From Neisseria meningitidis (GTDB lineage Bacteria > Pseudomonadota > Gammaproteobacteria > Burkholderiales > Neisseriaceae), in contig OV299793.1 in NCBI GenBank assembly GCA_923184405.1, positions 991,654 through 1,039,758 on the forward strand: a DNA stretch of 48,105 nucleotides, given 5' to 3'. A model generated the notes under the pieces. That model was not told where the DNA came from, ran no database searches, and saw nothing but the letters and a program-made list of their open reading frames with translations. Both the position numbers and the translations under genes were made by a program. Positions 11,051-21,829 of the stretch are shown here, piece by piece (the first letter of the stretch is position 1; every line of letters begins with the position of its first letter).

Positions 11051-11877
11051 TTACTTCAAAAACGCGGCGTGATAAGCAATATGCTCGCCAATAAAACTGG
11101 CGATGAAGTAATAGCTCAGATCGTAGCCTTGATGGAAACGCACATCGACAGGCTGGTTTGCCGCACGGCAGGTTTCGATAAAATCTTCGGTACGCAATTG
11201 GGTCGGCAAAAACACAACTTCCAAGCCTTGATCGATGCGCATACCTTGCACTTTATAGCCTTGTTGAATGAGTGAGTTCGCATCATATTGCTGCCATTTT
11301 TCACGGTCTTTCCCTAAATAAGCAGTAAAGGCTTTTTCTCCCCACGGCACGAGGCTTGACGATAAAATAGGCGAAAAGGCAGAAACACTTTGATAACGTT
11401 CCTGATTCCGCAGCGCCAATACCAATGCGCCATGTCCGCCCATTGAATGCCCCATAATGGAACGTTTGCCGTTGGTAGGAAAGTGTTTCTCAATCAGACC
11501 GGACAGCTCGTTCAAAATGTAATCATACATTTGATAATTCGCCGCCAAGGCTGTTCGGTCGCATTCAAATAAAAGCCTGCACACTGTCCTAAATCGTAAG
11601 CATCATTGTTCGGCACCTGATTCCGCGAGGGCTGCTATCGGAGGCCACCACAATTACTTGATGATCTGCCGCATAACGCTGAAAACATGATTTGGCAATG
11701 AAATATTATTCCAATACACGCCAACACGGAAAGCCAATAAAGCCACAACAAGCGAGTCGATTTACAGCATTGAGACAGCAAATGCACGGCGAACTTCATT
11801 ACGAAGTACAACGTTTGGGCATGATGCGCTAGGCTTGTTGCGAACCATAAAATTTGATGTTATTCAATCAGTTTCAT
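11051..11877 (-). CDS. estD: S-formylglutathione hydrolase / esterase D (frameshifted)
   Basis: Alpha/beta hydrolase that splits S-formylglutathione to formate and glutathione after AdhC. The C-terminal two thirds is one clean frame: the nucleophile elbow GHSMGGHG (about 11440), [44 protein letters not shown], and the C-terminal [12 protein letters not shown]. The catalytic aspartate and histidine would lie near FLPTQL and QGYDLSYYF; the usual KGYDHSYYF histidine reads L here, probably an error. The N-terminal third is broken (MKLIE, stop, HQI; then CFQRYA and HQVIVVA in other frames). The span fits a 275-residue enzyme. Directly downstream of adhC, as in the NmlR regulon. Confidence 0.93.
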
Positions 11878-11885
11878 CGCATACC

Positions 11886-13041
11886 TTAGTAGTGAATAAC
11901 GGCGCGGATCGATTTACGCTTCGTGCATTGGTCAAAGGCTTTATTGATTTGATCGAGTGTCATTGTGTGGGTTACAAACGCATTGCTAACTCAATATCGC
12001 TCATTGAATCTTCCACCATTTTCGGCAGTTCAGAGCGACCTTTCACACCACCAAATGCTGAACTACCTTTCCAAACACGACCTGTTACCAACTGGAACCG
12101 AGACGCGTTGAAATTTCTTTGTCCTGCACCTGCTACGCCGATGATAATGGATTGACCCCAACCACGATGTGCACCTTCTAATGCCTGACGCATTACGTTT
12201 ACGTTGCCCGATACATTCAAAGGTATGGTCAATGCCCCATTTATTAATGTCAACAACAACATCTTACATCGGTTGATCGGCCAATCGTAATCGTTCGGGT
12301 CAAACACAATCCGTTTGCACCAAACTGTTTACAACTCAAACTCAAATGGATTGGTATCAATGGCGATCAATGGCGATAAAGCAGCAACATTTCGACTTGA
12401 TCGCACCTTGCACCACCGCCAAACCAATCGCTGCCGAGCAGCCAAACGACAACGCAAACAGAGTCACGCTTCTTGCACTTTGCCGTATTATGCACCACAC
12501 CAACACCAGTGGTAACGCCGCAGCCGAGCAAACATACTGCGTTCATGGCTGGCTTCAGGGTTGATTCGCCACAGAAACAACGGCAACAACAACAGAGTCA
12601 CTCAAAGAAAGACGAAACAACACACATAGTAATAAAAAAGCCTGGACCACCATAAGAAAAAAAACATCGTGCCGAGCCGTACGAAATAAAGCCTTTACCT
12701 GTGTATCACGCACAGAGACGCACAGGTTGGCTTTACCTGAACAACAAACTCACATTCGACACATTAGGCGGTGTAAAGCGGAATCACGTGATCACCCGGT
12801 TTTACGCTTGACACACCTCCGCCCACAGCAACGACCACATCAGCATCTTCGTGCCCAAGCACCACGGAATACGCCTTCAGGATCGCTTCCTGATAACGTA
12901 AACGCATCAGTATGGCACACGCCAGTGTGGGTATTGCGGATTAACACCTCGCTTTTACGCGGCATTTCTTCGTCGATTTCTACAATTCGTTAGGGTTGGT
13001 TAGAATGCGAATACCACCGCCGCAAGAGATTTAATGGGTTG
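11886..13041 (-). CDS. adhC: class III alcohol dehydrogenase / S-nitrosoglutathione reductase (heavily damaged)
   Basis: Zinc- and NADH-dependent oxidation of S-hydroxymethylglutathione and reduction of S-nitrosoglutathione. Recognisable from the N-terminus: [11 protein letters not shown], then [20 protein letters not shown] with the catalytic-zinc cysteine (about 12920), SGSDPEGVF, a stretch of unreadable sequence (about 12400-12750), and [18 protein letters not shown]. The C-terminal part has [38 protein letters not shown] and SIRAVIHY. The four structural-zinc cysteines cannot be read. Start is inferred from alignment; the expected ATG reads CAA. The stop is 8 bp from the estD start, so the two form one operon divergent from nmlR. 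Confidence 0.88.
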
Positions 13042-13129
13042 AATCAGCTTGTTTCAAAACAACTGTATCTCCGCAATAAGTAACTGAACAAAGTACAACT
13101 TGCCTGACAACATAGCAATATTTGGCGCA

Positions 13130-13149
13130 CTTTAGAGTTAACTCTAAAG
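13130..13149. promoter_or_regulatory. MerR-type operator (NmlR site) between adhC and nmlR
   Basis: A perfect 20-bp palindrome, CTTTAGAGTTAACTCTAAAG, lies in the divergent gap between adhC and nmlR. MerR-family activators bind such dyads in promoter spacers, and NmlR is known to control adhC in Neisseria. The assignment as NmlR site is inferred from position and symmetry. Confidence 0.8.
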
Positions 13150-13184
13150 CGCGTTTTTACTGTTTTGTTTAGAAGCGAGGGAAA

Positions 13185-13590
13185 ATGACTTATACTACCG
13201 CCAAAGCCGCCGAAAAATAGGCATCTCCGCCCACACCTCTACGTTTTTAGACAAAGCAGCGTTTGTTGCCCAATATCGGAGCCACGAATACGCTAACCGC
13301 TGTTTTACCGATAACGATTTGCAATGGTTGGGCTTATTGCAATGCTTGAAAAATACGGGAATGAGCTTAAAAGACATCAAACGCTTTACGGAATGTACCG
13401 CCATTGGCGACGATACCATCGAAGAACGCCTTTCCTTGTTTGAAAACCAAACAGAAAATGTGAAGTGTCAAATCGCCGAATTAAAACGCTATTTAGATTT
13501 GCTTGAATACAAATTGGCGTTTTACCAAAAGCGAAAGCATTAGGTTCAGTAAAAGCCGTAAATTTGCCGCAAATTCCTGAAACGGCTTAG
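13185..13590 (+). CDS. nmlR: MerR-family regulator NmlR (frameshifted)
   Basis: Transcriptional activator of the formaldehyde/nitrosoglutathione defence genes (adhC, estD and others). The helix-turn-helix reads TYTTAKAAEK then IGISAHT in another frame, FYDKAALLPNIG-like residues, then RCFTDNDLQWLGLLQCLKNTGMSLKDIKRF. The conserved ligand-sensing region FTECTAIGDDTIEERL contains the key cysteine. The coiled-coil dimerisation helix is QTENVKCQIAELKRYLDLLE, followed by YKLAFYQK. A shift near 13540 restores KALGSVKAVNLPQIPET before TAG at 13588. Shifts also lie near 13217 and 13260. GAGG precedes the ATG. Span equals about 135 residues, as usual. Confidence 0.94.
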
Positions 13591-13673
13591 TTTTAGTGCA
13601 ATAAGCAGGATTTTTGTCCTGTTCGTAATAGAAATCAAAAAATTTGTTGTTTAAAAGCGGATTGTAGCAATGA

Positions 13674-13833
13674 CATAGTGGATTAACAAAAATCTGAACA
13701 AGGCGACAGAAGCCAAAGACGACAGCAAATAGTACGGAACAATCGATTCACTTGGAGCTTCAGCACCTTAGAGAATTATTCTCTTTGAGCTAAGGCCAGG
13801 CAACGCCGTACTGGTTTTTGTTAATCCACTATA
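13674..13833. repeat. Correia repeat-enclosed element (full-length form)
   Basis: About 160 bp between CATAGTGGATTAACAAAA and TTTGTTAATCCACTATA. It contains the internal block AGCACCTTAGAGAATTATTCTCTTTGAGCTAAGG, which is present in long Correia elements; the long class carries an IHF-binding site. It lies between the convergent 3' ends of nmlR and ihfB. Confidence 0.93.
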
Positions 13834-13943
13834 AAAAATCCACGCTCTAATCCGTTGCTTGCTTGGCTCAAGGTATTGAAGCAGCGGATGAAGTTAAACC
13901 ACAGAAAAAACGCAGCATAACAGCGGCGTTTTGATCCTAAGGC

Positions 13944-14279
13944 TTAATTGGCATTTTCTTTTACCAACGCCATGTCGGATCTGCCAGCGCAGCTTCTCTA
14001 CACAAGCTTGAAGTGGGGCACAAGTTATTCAGGTACCTCCACAACCTCGCTAATTTTGGAATTGCCACCGATGCCAGCAGAACGATGGTTCAATCGAAGC
14101 TGCCAAAACGGCGGAATACGATGCGTTGACCTCGAACAAGCGGATCATACTCATGAAGACCACCAAAACTTTTACGCAGCACCTTTACGGCAACAGCAAG
14201 AAAATAACGTCACTGAGCATTTGGCAGGCAAACACACAGCCAGAACAGAGTTACCAGAGAACACAGACTGAAGCTCCAT
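13944..14279 (-). CDS. ihfB: integration host factor subunit beta (heavily damaged)
   Basis: DNA-bending HU-family protein, partner of IhfA. No single open frame exists, but pieces in order match IhfB: near the start LMV and LAE-like residues, then VKVLV (about 14170), RGQRI (about 14120), RRFGSFD (the conserved arm entry GFGSF, about 14105-14085), RIGG-NSK, EVVEVPE and VPHFK (the conserved C-terminal part), ending LVKENAN with TAA at 13944. The ATG at 14279 is the best-placed start but gives about 7 codons more than the usual 104. The gene lies directly downstream of rpsA, the usual rpsA-ihfB order. Confidence 0.82.
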
Positions 14280-14308
14280 GATCAAGCAAAAAGCCTCAAA
14301 CAGCGTAT

Positions 14309-15995
14309 TCACAGGGCAAAGGCAGAAGCAATAAGCAGATCGCCCAAGCTGGTGGTGCTTGCGATTCGCATTTGGCGGCGGCATTGACGGAGTTCAGTGC
14401 CATGGCTTTCTTTGGCATCTTTGGCTTTAACGGAAAGTTTGATGCTGCGGTTTTTGCGGTCAACGGTAACGATGACGGCTTCAACTTCGTCGCCTTCTTC
14501 AGTTTGGTGGTCAACCTTCAACGCGGTCGGCTGCACCCGGAAGCAGGCAGCCTCTACCGTCAGACAGGGCGATAACAGCACCTTTGGCGTCAACAGATTT
14601 CACGGAACCTTTAACCAAAGAACCTTGTCGTTCACGCTGATGAAGTTGCCGAACGGATCGCCTTCCCAGTTGTTTGATACCCAAGGAGATGCGTATGCTT
14701 CGTCCACGTACGTATTGCTAACACGACGGCCTTCGACTTCTTCGCCTTTTTGTATTTGCGTACGGCTTCTTCGCAGCAGTCCGGTCCAGGACAAGAGCGC
14801 ACAGGTGAACCAAACAAACCGATACCACCGGGCAGGCCAACGAATACGCCGAAATCGGTAATGGATTTAACCGCGCCGGAGATTTTGTCGCCTTTGTGCT
14901 GTAGTTGGCGGCAAATTCTCTCCCAAGGATTGGCTAGGCATCGTTTCATACCCAAAGAGATACGGCGGCGGCCGCCTGTCGATTTCAAAATCATGACTTC
15001 GACTCTCTGTCGCCCAGTTGTACGACTTTGCTCAGGTGTACGGTTTTGTTGGTCCAGTCCATTTCGGAGACGTGTACCAAAACGCCGATGCCTTTGTCTC
15101 GATTTCGACGAATGCGCCGTAGTCGGTCAGGTTGGATACTTTGCCGAACAGGCGGGTGCAATAAGGATAACGGCGGTCAGACTGCTCCAAGGATCTTTCG
15201 CCCAGTTGTTTGCCACCCAAGGAAATGCGTTGTTTTCTTGGGTCGAATTTCAATACTTTGCTTCCAACTTCCTGACCGACTTCCAAGCACTTCACTGTGT
15301 TTTTACGCGCTGCCATGCCAAATCGGTGATGTGCAACAGACCGTCGATGCTACGCCTAAGTCAACGAATGCACCGTAATCGGTAATGTTTTTAACGATGC
15401 CTTTGATGACGGAGTCGCTTCAGTTGGTTCATGTCCAGCAGGGCTTCCAGCATGACTGCAGTTACAAAAGTAGCTTCGGAAAACGGCGCGGCGGAAACAA
15501 CGACGTTGTTGGTTTTTGTCCAGTTTGATCACTTTGAATTCGATCTCTTTGCCACCGAAGTAGAAGTGTCTTTTACAGGACGTACGTCGACCAAAGAACC
15601 CGGCAGGATGCGCGGATGCTGCTAATCATAACGATCAGGCCGCCTTTGACTTTTCCGTTGATGATGCCGGACAGGATGTCGCCGTTTTCCATGGCTTCTT
15701 CCAGGGCAATCAATCGGCTGCACGTTTGGCTTTTTCGCGGGACAGTTTGGTTTCGACGAAGCCGTTTTCGACGGATTCGATGGTAACGGTAACGAAGTCG
15801 CCGACTTTAACTTCAATTTCGCCTTGAGCGTTTTGAATTCAGCTACATCAATCAGGGATTCTGATTTCAGACCTGCGTTTACGGTAACGAAGTTTTGGTC
15901 GATTGCCACTACTTCAGCGGTAATCACCTCACCCGGGTTCATTTCTTGCAGGTAAAGCTTTCTTCCAACAGCTGAGCAAAATTTTCCATAGACAT
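14309..15995 (-). CDS. rpsA: 30S ribosomal protein S1 (frameshifted)
   Basis: Large RNA-binding ribosomal protein needed to load mRNA. From ATG at 15995 it reads [33 protein letters not shown] and [16 protein letters not shown]. It then runs through successive S1 (OB-fold) repeats: [16 protein letters not shown] (about 15140), [23 protein letters not shown] (about 14880), VRKYKK (about 14750) and the terminal [31 protein letters not shown] (about 14500-14400). It ends near TTSLGDLL. More than ten frame changes occur, about one per 150 bp, yet the total of 1687 bp is almost exactly that expected for 561 residues. Located between cmk and ihfB, the canonical cmk-rpsA-ihfB order. Confidence 0.95.
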
Positions 15996-16083
15996 ATATA
16001 ACTCTTTCGGTACACCGCCAAGGGGTGCGGGGTGGGTTGGTGGATATCTGCCGTCCTTGGCAGGGCAGACGGGTACATAAGGT

Positions 16084-16118
16084 TTCAGACGGCATATGGG
16101 GATTTTATGCCGTCTGAA
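16084..16118 (-). terminator. DUS-pair hairpin after cmk
   Basis: Perfect TTCAGACGGCAT (16084-16095) and ATGCCGTCTGAA (16107-16118) separated by 11 bp, between the cmk stop and the rpsA start. It should separate cmk from rpsA transcription. Confidence 0.85.
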
Positions 16119-16147
16119 ACATAATGCGTGCGATTATACCTGAAAAT

Positions 16148-16804
16148 TTAAACTTCACGATACCAATCAAGCACTTTTTTACAGTTTCTTCTATAGTCAG
16201 GCGGCTTGTGTCCAAAAGCAGGGCATCGGGCCGTTGTTTCAAGGGGGCAACTTTGCGGTTTCGGTCTGCTCGTCTCTGGCTTCGATGTCGGACAGGATGC
16301 GCTCGAATGCCAAACGCTTCGCAGGGGATGCCGATTTGTTTTGGCGCGGCGTTCGGCACGGATTTTGGATTCTGCCGTCAGGAAGATTTTAAGTTCGGCT
16401 TGGGGGAAGACGACCGATCCGGTGTCCCGTCCGTCGGCAACCAGTCCTTTTTCGGTCAGAAAATCGCGTTGGCGTTGCAGCAGGGCGGCGCGGACTTTAG
16501 GCAACTGTGCGACTGCGGATGCGCCCATGCCGATGGCTTCTGTCCGGATGCCGTCTGAAACGTCTTCGCCGCCGAGCAGGATGCGGCTGCCTGAAAATAC
16601 GGCGGGCAGTTTTTTTGCCAGTTCGGAAACGTTTTCTTCATCGTGCCATCCCACGCCTTGTTTTTGTGCATATAAGGCAGTCAAGGCGGTAGAGTGCGCT
16701 AATATCGAGATAATCGTATCCCAATGCGGCGGCAACGCGGGCGGCAACCGTGCCTTTGCCCGATGCGCCCGGGCCGTCGATGCAGATGACTTTTGTCTGT
16801 TCAT
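16148..16804 (-). CDS. cmk: cytidylate kinase (frameshifted)
   Basis: Phosphorylates CMP and dCMP using ATP. The start MNRQK is followed by a damaged P-loop (usual GPGASGKGT readable only across shifts near 16790-16750). A long clean stretch has [44 protein letters not shown] and the core [42 protein letters not shown] with the nucleotide-binding [11 protein letters not shown]. The basic lid [10 protein letters not shown] is followed by a shift near 16345 and further shifts before [10 protein letters not shown]. Length (218 codons) is normal. A perfect DUS at 16548-16559 forms part of the coding sequence (codons for SDGI). Confidence 0.95.
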   Translation of the reverse strand: MNRQKSSASTARAHRAKARLPPALPPHWDTIISILAHSTALTALYAQKQGVGWHDEENVSELAKKLPAVFSGSRILLGGEDVSDGIRTEAIGMGASAVAQLPKVRAALLQRQRDFLTEKGLVADGRDTGSVVFPQAELKIFLTAESKIRAERRAKTNRHPLRSVWHSSASCPTSKPETSRPKPQSCPLETTARCPAFGHKPPDYRRNCKKVLDWYREV

Positions 16805-16838
16805 AAGGGGACTCCTGATGGTTTGGGGTATGGGTTTT

Positions 16839-16848
16839 GCCGTCTGAA
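16839..16848 (+). other. DNA uptake sequence (10-mer)
   Basis: GCCGTCTGAA in the gap upstream of cmk, with T instead of A before the core. Confidence 0.8.
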
Positions 16849-16994
16849 GGATGTGTTTCCCGTTGGGGCGGATTTAACTGTTTTAAAGGACGATTGTCTA
16901 AGCAGACGGAACGCCGCCTGCCCGAAACATCCGACAGAAGACAGAAAGCCGGTTCGGAATACGGCGTTGCGGGTATTAGGCGAGCATCAACGCA

Positions 16995-17031
16995 ATGCCG
17001 TCTGAAAGAGGTATGACGCTTCAGACAGCAT
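16995..17031 (-). terminator. DUS-pair hairpin after the sodium transporter
   Basis: ATGCCGTCTGAA (16995-17006) faces TTCAGACAGCAT (17020-17031, one mismatch), 14 bp beyond the stop of the minus-strand transporter gene. Confidence 0.8.
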
Positions 17032-17044
17032 TGATTGCTGCGGA

Positions 17045-18437
17045 TTAGAACAGGCTACTGATAAAAATCAGCAGAATCACCAACGGCACGAGGTATTTCA
17101 CATAGGCAAACCAAATATTGACCGTCGTATGGTTGCCTTTATAAAGCAATTCTTCCTTCAGCTTCGTCCTTCATCACAAACCGACAAACAGCGCGGAACC
17201 AAGCGCGGTCAGCATGAACAAGATGTTGCCGCTGATGTAGTCAAAAGCGTCAAAAATATTTTTGCCAAATATGGAAACATCTTTCCAAGGGCCGTAGCTC
17301 AAAATGGACCGGATGTTGCCGAAAATGAAGATGGCAGCCAATACAATCGTAATCGCGGCGGTACAGCGGATTTTGGTGTTTCCTGAATGGTCGTAATCAA
17401 CACTTCCATAAATGGTCAACGAAGTTGTCAACGCGGCAATCAGGAGCAGCGAGAAGAAAATCACGGCGAACACAGATCCCGCCAACATATGTCAGAATAC
17501 AATCAGCAAACTTTGGAACACCAAAGTCGGGCCAGAATCGGGGAAAACGCCGAAGCTGAAGAGAGACGAGAAAATCATAAGCCCGCAAGTATGGCGATGA
17601 TGTATTGGTAATTGCCTGATAACTGCCGTCGAAACTAGATTTTCGTTTTTATCCAAATGGCTGGACAAGGAAATCATCACGCCGAAACCCAGGATCAGGG
17701 CAAAAAATCCTGCCCCAAAACGAAGACGAACAGTTCGGCGGTAATCTTGCTGAAATCAGGTTTCAGATAGAAAGCAACCCGATTCGCATTGCGACCGGAA
17801 GGTAACAATGCAGACGACCATCGCGATTAGGAACAAAAACAGCAGCGGCATCAGCTATTTTGCCGCACTTTCATCGCCGCCGATAACGCCTTTGACCAAA
17901 ATCCATTGGTTCACGGCGACAAAAAGCAGCGTATAAAACGCCATTTCCCAAAGGCTGTTCAACGTGTTCGGCAAACAAGCCTTTTGTAACCACACCGTCG
18001 ATGGGGCTGGAAATATTCAAATTTCAGACAATAATGTTAACGATATAGCTGATCACCCATGCCGCCGAGCATGTAATAATAAGTGATAATGACGAACGCG
18101 CCGAGCAGCCCCATCCAGCAGACCAGTTTAAAAATTTTAGAAAAGGGTTTCACCGTTCATCGGACCGCCGAACGCATCCAGCGCGCACACGCCGTTGCGC
18201 CGTCTGATGACATTTTCCACAAGAAATCATACGAAATACCCATAACCAGCACAGCGATACAGACATAAAAACACATACGACGCCACCGCCGAATACACCG
18301 ACCAAATGCACAAAACGCGACGTCGCGTAGAAACCGACAGACGCTCCTGTACATCGGTCAGGATACAGGTTAAACGCCTGGAATACACATCTGACGATAG
18401 CTATATTGAATAGGAAGACATATTGAAACCGTGTCAA
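17045..18437 (-). CDS. sodium-dependent transporter, NSS/SNF family (frameshifted)
   Basis: Inner-membrane LeuT-fold symporter moving an amino acid or related solute with sodium. The N-terminal third is very damaged; ASVGF and VGVFGGGV may represent the unwound TM1 and TM2 region, and DAFGGP lies in another frame. Clearer parts are [44 protein letters not shown] (TM6-7), [45 protein letters not shown] (the TM8 sodium-site [10 protein letters not shown] region), [14 protein letters not shown] and the end [16 protein letters not shown]. More than ten shifts. The substrate cannot be inferred. The start is taken from the longest open frame and is uncertain. Confidence 0.85.
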
Positions 18438-19005
18438 AATGAGATAAAGCGCAAATTCTACACGCGTCTTTTAACAGGAACACAATGATAGCTTATCAGC
18501 TGGGTAGTGTTTTACAATCTAAAAGGTAGAGATTACAGTGAAAAATTGTGACTGAGCATAAACCGAGAGAAAGACTCAGATTTTATAAAAAGACGAAAAA
18601 ATTATTCGACTGGGTAGCTAAATTAAAATCATATTTTGTGAATTATAGACAATGGTAGCATATTAAATAAAGATAAAAAAGATTGAATAAGATTTATAGA
18701 TGAATAAACACAATTTAGGAAAATTCTACAAAACTGCGGACAGTGCAAATACCAAGACAACTGCGAAGTAACGCAAGTGCTGCGTTTAAAGTTAATATAC
18801 TATAAGATAACCATCTATAACAAGAGCAGAAGTATAGATGGCAAAACACAATACAGGGAAAACGTCTTACTCATAAGCCTGCTTGAACAGGCGTTAATCA
18901 GACAAATCGATTCATCGCAGCAAACTGATTTTTTGAGTTAATCTTTGTAAAACCACATATGTGACAAGCATATAGTTGAATATACGGAAATTATAGGATG
19001 TTATT
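18438..19005. other. AT-rich gap with no visible gene
   Basis: About 570 bp of clearly higher A+T than its neighbours, without a frame longer than a few dozen codons and without DUS or Correia ends. Probably unreliable sequence. Confidence 0.55.
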
Positions 19006-19699
19006 TCAGAATTTTGGACAATCGATAAATTTCCATTCCCCGGGTTTCAGGTTTTCTGTTTCCAAATGTGCGAATCGCCGATGATCAAGGTGTTGCAAGC
19101 GGTTCGCCGACGGCGGCGATCATGCCTTTGACTTGGTGGTATTTTCCTTCGGTAATAGTCAGCAACAGGGTGGTCGAGTTTTCCAAAACGGCATCGGCGG
19201 CACAAACGGTTTCGTTTCCGTCATGGAGCAGCACGCCACATTTCAAGGTTTCGAAGAGCGTTTCTCCTGTGAACTGTTTGAGCGTTACTTCGTATAGTTT
19301 GGGAATTTTTCTGCTCGGAGAACTCAGGTTGTGATTCAGTTTGCCGTCGTTGGTAATCAGCAATACGCCGGTCGTATCCGCATCCAGCCTGCCGACCGCC
19401 TGCATATCGATGTTCCGCATATTGTCGGGGAACAGGCTGAATACGCTGCGGTAGTGCTTGGGTTTGTGCGAAGTTTCGTAATCTTCAGGCTTGTTGAGCA
19501 TGATGTAGAAATAGGGTTCGGGAACGACGGTTACTGCTTCCCCGTCAATATCCAACGTTTCGACAGATGAGGAATCGATGTCTGCATCGGTGTCGTCCAT
19601 GCAGGTTCCGTTGATGAAAACATAACCGCAAACAATCAGCCATTGGCACTGCTTGCGGCTTCCTATGCCTTGATATTGCAGGTATTTGATGAGTTTCAT
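19006..19699 (-). CDS. rsuA: 16S rRNA pseudouridine synthase, RsuA family
   Basis: Makes a pseudouridine in rRNA (position 516 of 16S for RsuA itself). The N-terminal S4-like RNA-binding domain is MKLIKYLQYQGIGSRKQCQW and VFINGTCMDDTD. The catalytic domain has YIMLNKPEDYETSHK, FPDNMRNIDMQAVGRLDADTTGVLLITNDGKL with the catalytic aspartate in GRLDADT, PSRKIPKLYEVTL and ITEGKYHQVKGMIAAVG. After one frameshift near 19095 the tail ENLKPGEWKFI follows, with the stop at 19006. Unusually intact for this window: one shift only. It could be RsuA or the close RluE/RluF type; the KxYEV and GKYHQVKRM motifs fit RsuA. A 66-bp gap separates it from the mltD stop. Confidence 0.92.
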
Positions 19700-19765
19700 G
19701 ATGGTATGGGAAATGTGGGATGAAAAGACAGGACTGAGAAAGTCCTGTCATGTGCCGTATCCGAA

Positions 19766-21745
19766 TCAGCTTCCAATCAGTTTGACCCTCTGTCCCGGAT
19801 TGATGGTGTTCAGGTTGGGATTGAGAAAGCGGATGTCGTCGATATGGATATTGAAGCGCGCGGCGATACTTTTGAAGGTGTCGCCTTTGCGCGCGGTGTA
19901 GGATACTTTTTCAATACGGGTTTGGGCGGGGGCTGCCTGCGCCAGGCGGAGTACCTGTCCTTTTGGATGGTGTTGCCTTTGATGTTGTTGGCGACAATCA
20001 GGTCGGCTACGCTGACGTTGTAGCGTTTGGCAATGTTGAACAGGGTGTCGCCTTCTACAACGCGGTGGATGCTGGCATGGAGCGGGGAGATTTCGGCTTC
20101 GCCGTCGGCAGCTTTGGCTACGCGCGTTTCCAAACGTGCCCGGCGTTTGCCGTCGGCGGCAACGGTATGTTGCGGAGATGAGAAATGTTGTGTTCGGCAA
20201 CTGTGTCAGGCGTGCCGATGACGGCGGAGATGGTTTCTTCAGCCTGTCGGCGCAGGTTGTTTCGGGCAACAAGCTGCATGAGTTCGTCTGCCGCCTGCAT
20301 GTCGTTTTGGGGCATGATCTGCGCGAGTGTTGCGGTTTGGGTTTCAGACAGCATGGCGGTCTGTTTTCGGTTTGAGGTTGCGCTGCGGCTGTCGCAAGGC
20401 AGGTTCAGCAATACGGACAAGGGGATCGGGTTCCGTACGGACGGTTTTCTGCGGCAAAGGTGCGACGGTAATGTCCGCTGTCTGTGCGGCGGCGGGTCGG
20501 ATTCGGGCAATGCCGACGTTCACCGTGCCTGCCGGCATATTGGAACGGTAGGTGTCGGGCGTATTGTCGATGTCGATGGAAACGACGGATTCCGATGCCG
20601 TCTGAAAGGTTTTGCCGTTCTTGGCGACAAGGATGCTGCGTCCTGCGTTGACAAGGTTGCCGTTCAGGTTGTTGAGGCGTTTGATGTCGGCAATGCTCAT
20701 GCCAGGTTGCCGTCGAGATGTCGGACAGGCTGGTTTTGGCGGCAGGCGTATAGACTTCCCATGAAAACAGGCTGTCGGGTGCGGCGTTGAGGTAGTTGCT
20801 TTGGAAGGTTTGTACGGACGCGACAGGAAGCAGCAGGTTGCGTTTGCTTTTTGAGGATAAACGCGGGGACGTTGAATGCGGGGCTTAGGGCGAGCAGCTC
20901 GCTTTGCGTGATGTAAACAAGCCGGGCGATGGCTTCGTTGTCGAGCGGACGATCCAGTTCGACCGCCTGAAAATAGGGTAAGTTGTCTACGTCGCTGATA
21001 TTCATGCCGAAAGATTGGGGAGTGGCAATAACGTTGCGCACGGCGAGCAGCTTAGGGACATAGATGCGCGTTTCGTTGGTCATACGCAGATTTTCAAAGG
21101 ACAGAACGAGCCGCAGAACGCGAAACTGCTAGAACCGACGCGTCCGACGTTGACTTCACACCCCAGTGACGAACGCGCCGAAGTAGCGAAGCAAGCCAGT
21201 CGCCGAACAGTCCATAGCGATTATGCAGATGGTTGAGTGCGGCATCGGTGGCGGCGTAAACGTCGTGCCTGCCGTCGTAAGAAGATGTGTTTTCCGGAAG
21301 AAATGCCTGCCGTGGGCATAAACAGCCATAATCCTGATGCGCCGACGTGTGATTTGGCTTTGGTGACGAACGCGCTTTCGATGAAGGAAGCAGGGCGGCT
21401 TCGGCGGGCATATATGCGTTTAGCGACTTCGTTGGCGATATGGTACATATAGGATCTACTCCGGTTGATGACCCTGTTGAAATAGCTGTATTTGCGATGA
21501 GTTTGCATTAGACACGGCATACAAGTTCGGGATTGACATCACTCATCCGGATGCATTGGCACAAATAGCTACAAAGGCTGCCGGATTGGAAATATAGATT
21601 AGAAATGGGCAGGTCGAGTAATTTAAGAGTTTAAGCGCATAATCGCCAAACCGATTTCGTGTGATAAAGTGTTTTGGGCGTATAGGAAAGCCGGACAAAC
21701 GGACAGACCTGATGCGGTCAGAGCGATGGTTTTGAGTTTGGACAT
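19766..21745 (-). CDS. mltD: membrane-bound lytic murein transglycosylase D (frameshifted)
   Basis: Periplasmic enzyme that cleaves peptidoglycan with 1,6-anhydro ring formation. Signal peptide MSKLKTIALTASGLSVCPAFLYA at the inferred start. The SLT catalytic domain reads NRSRSYMYHIANEVAKR, AEAALLP, FIESAFVTKAKSHVGASGLW with the catalytic glutamate in FIESAF (about 21370), LYDGRHDVYAATDAALN, and RIYVPKLLAVRNVI. Three LysM-like modules follow: MSIADIKRLNNLNGNLVNAGRSILV (about 20700-20620), HRVVEGDTLFNIAKRYNVSVADLIVANNI (about 20070-19985) and FKSIAARFNIHIDDIRFLNPN, ending RVKLIGS. Around ten shifts, length about 659 codons. A DUS lies inside the coding sequence at 20595-20606. Confidence 0.94.
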
Positions 21746-21829
21746 GATTTATATTCGGCGGAATAAACATATTTTATCGTCCGATGGTACTGTTTGACTG
21801 AAAAAGCGTCAAGTTTTACAGGAACTTTA

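Noticed and set aside
14397..15385. Long plus-strand open frames opposite rpsA
   Set aside because: Antisense shadows of the S1 repeats, whose minus-strand translation matches the family throughout.
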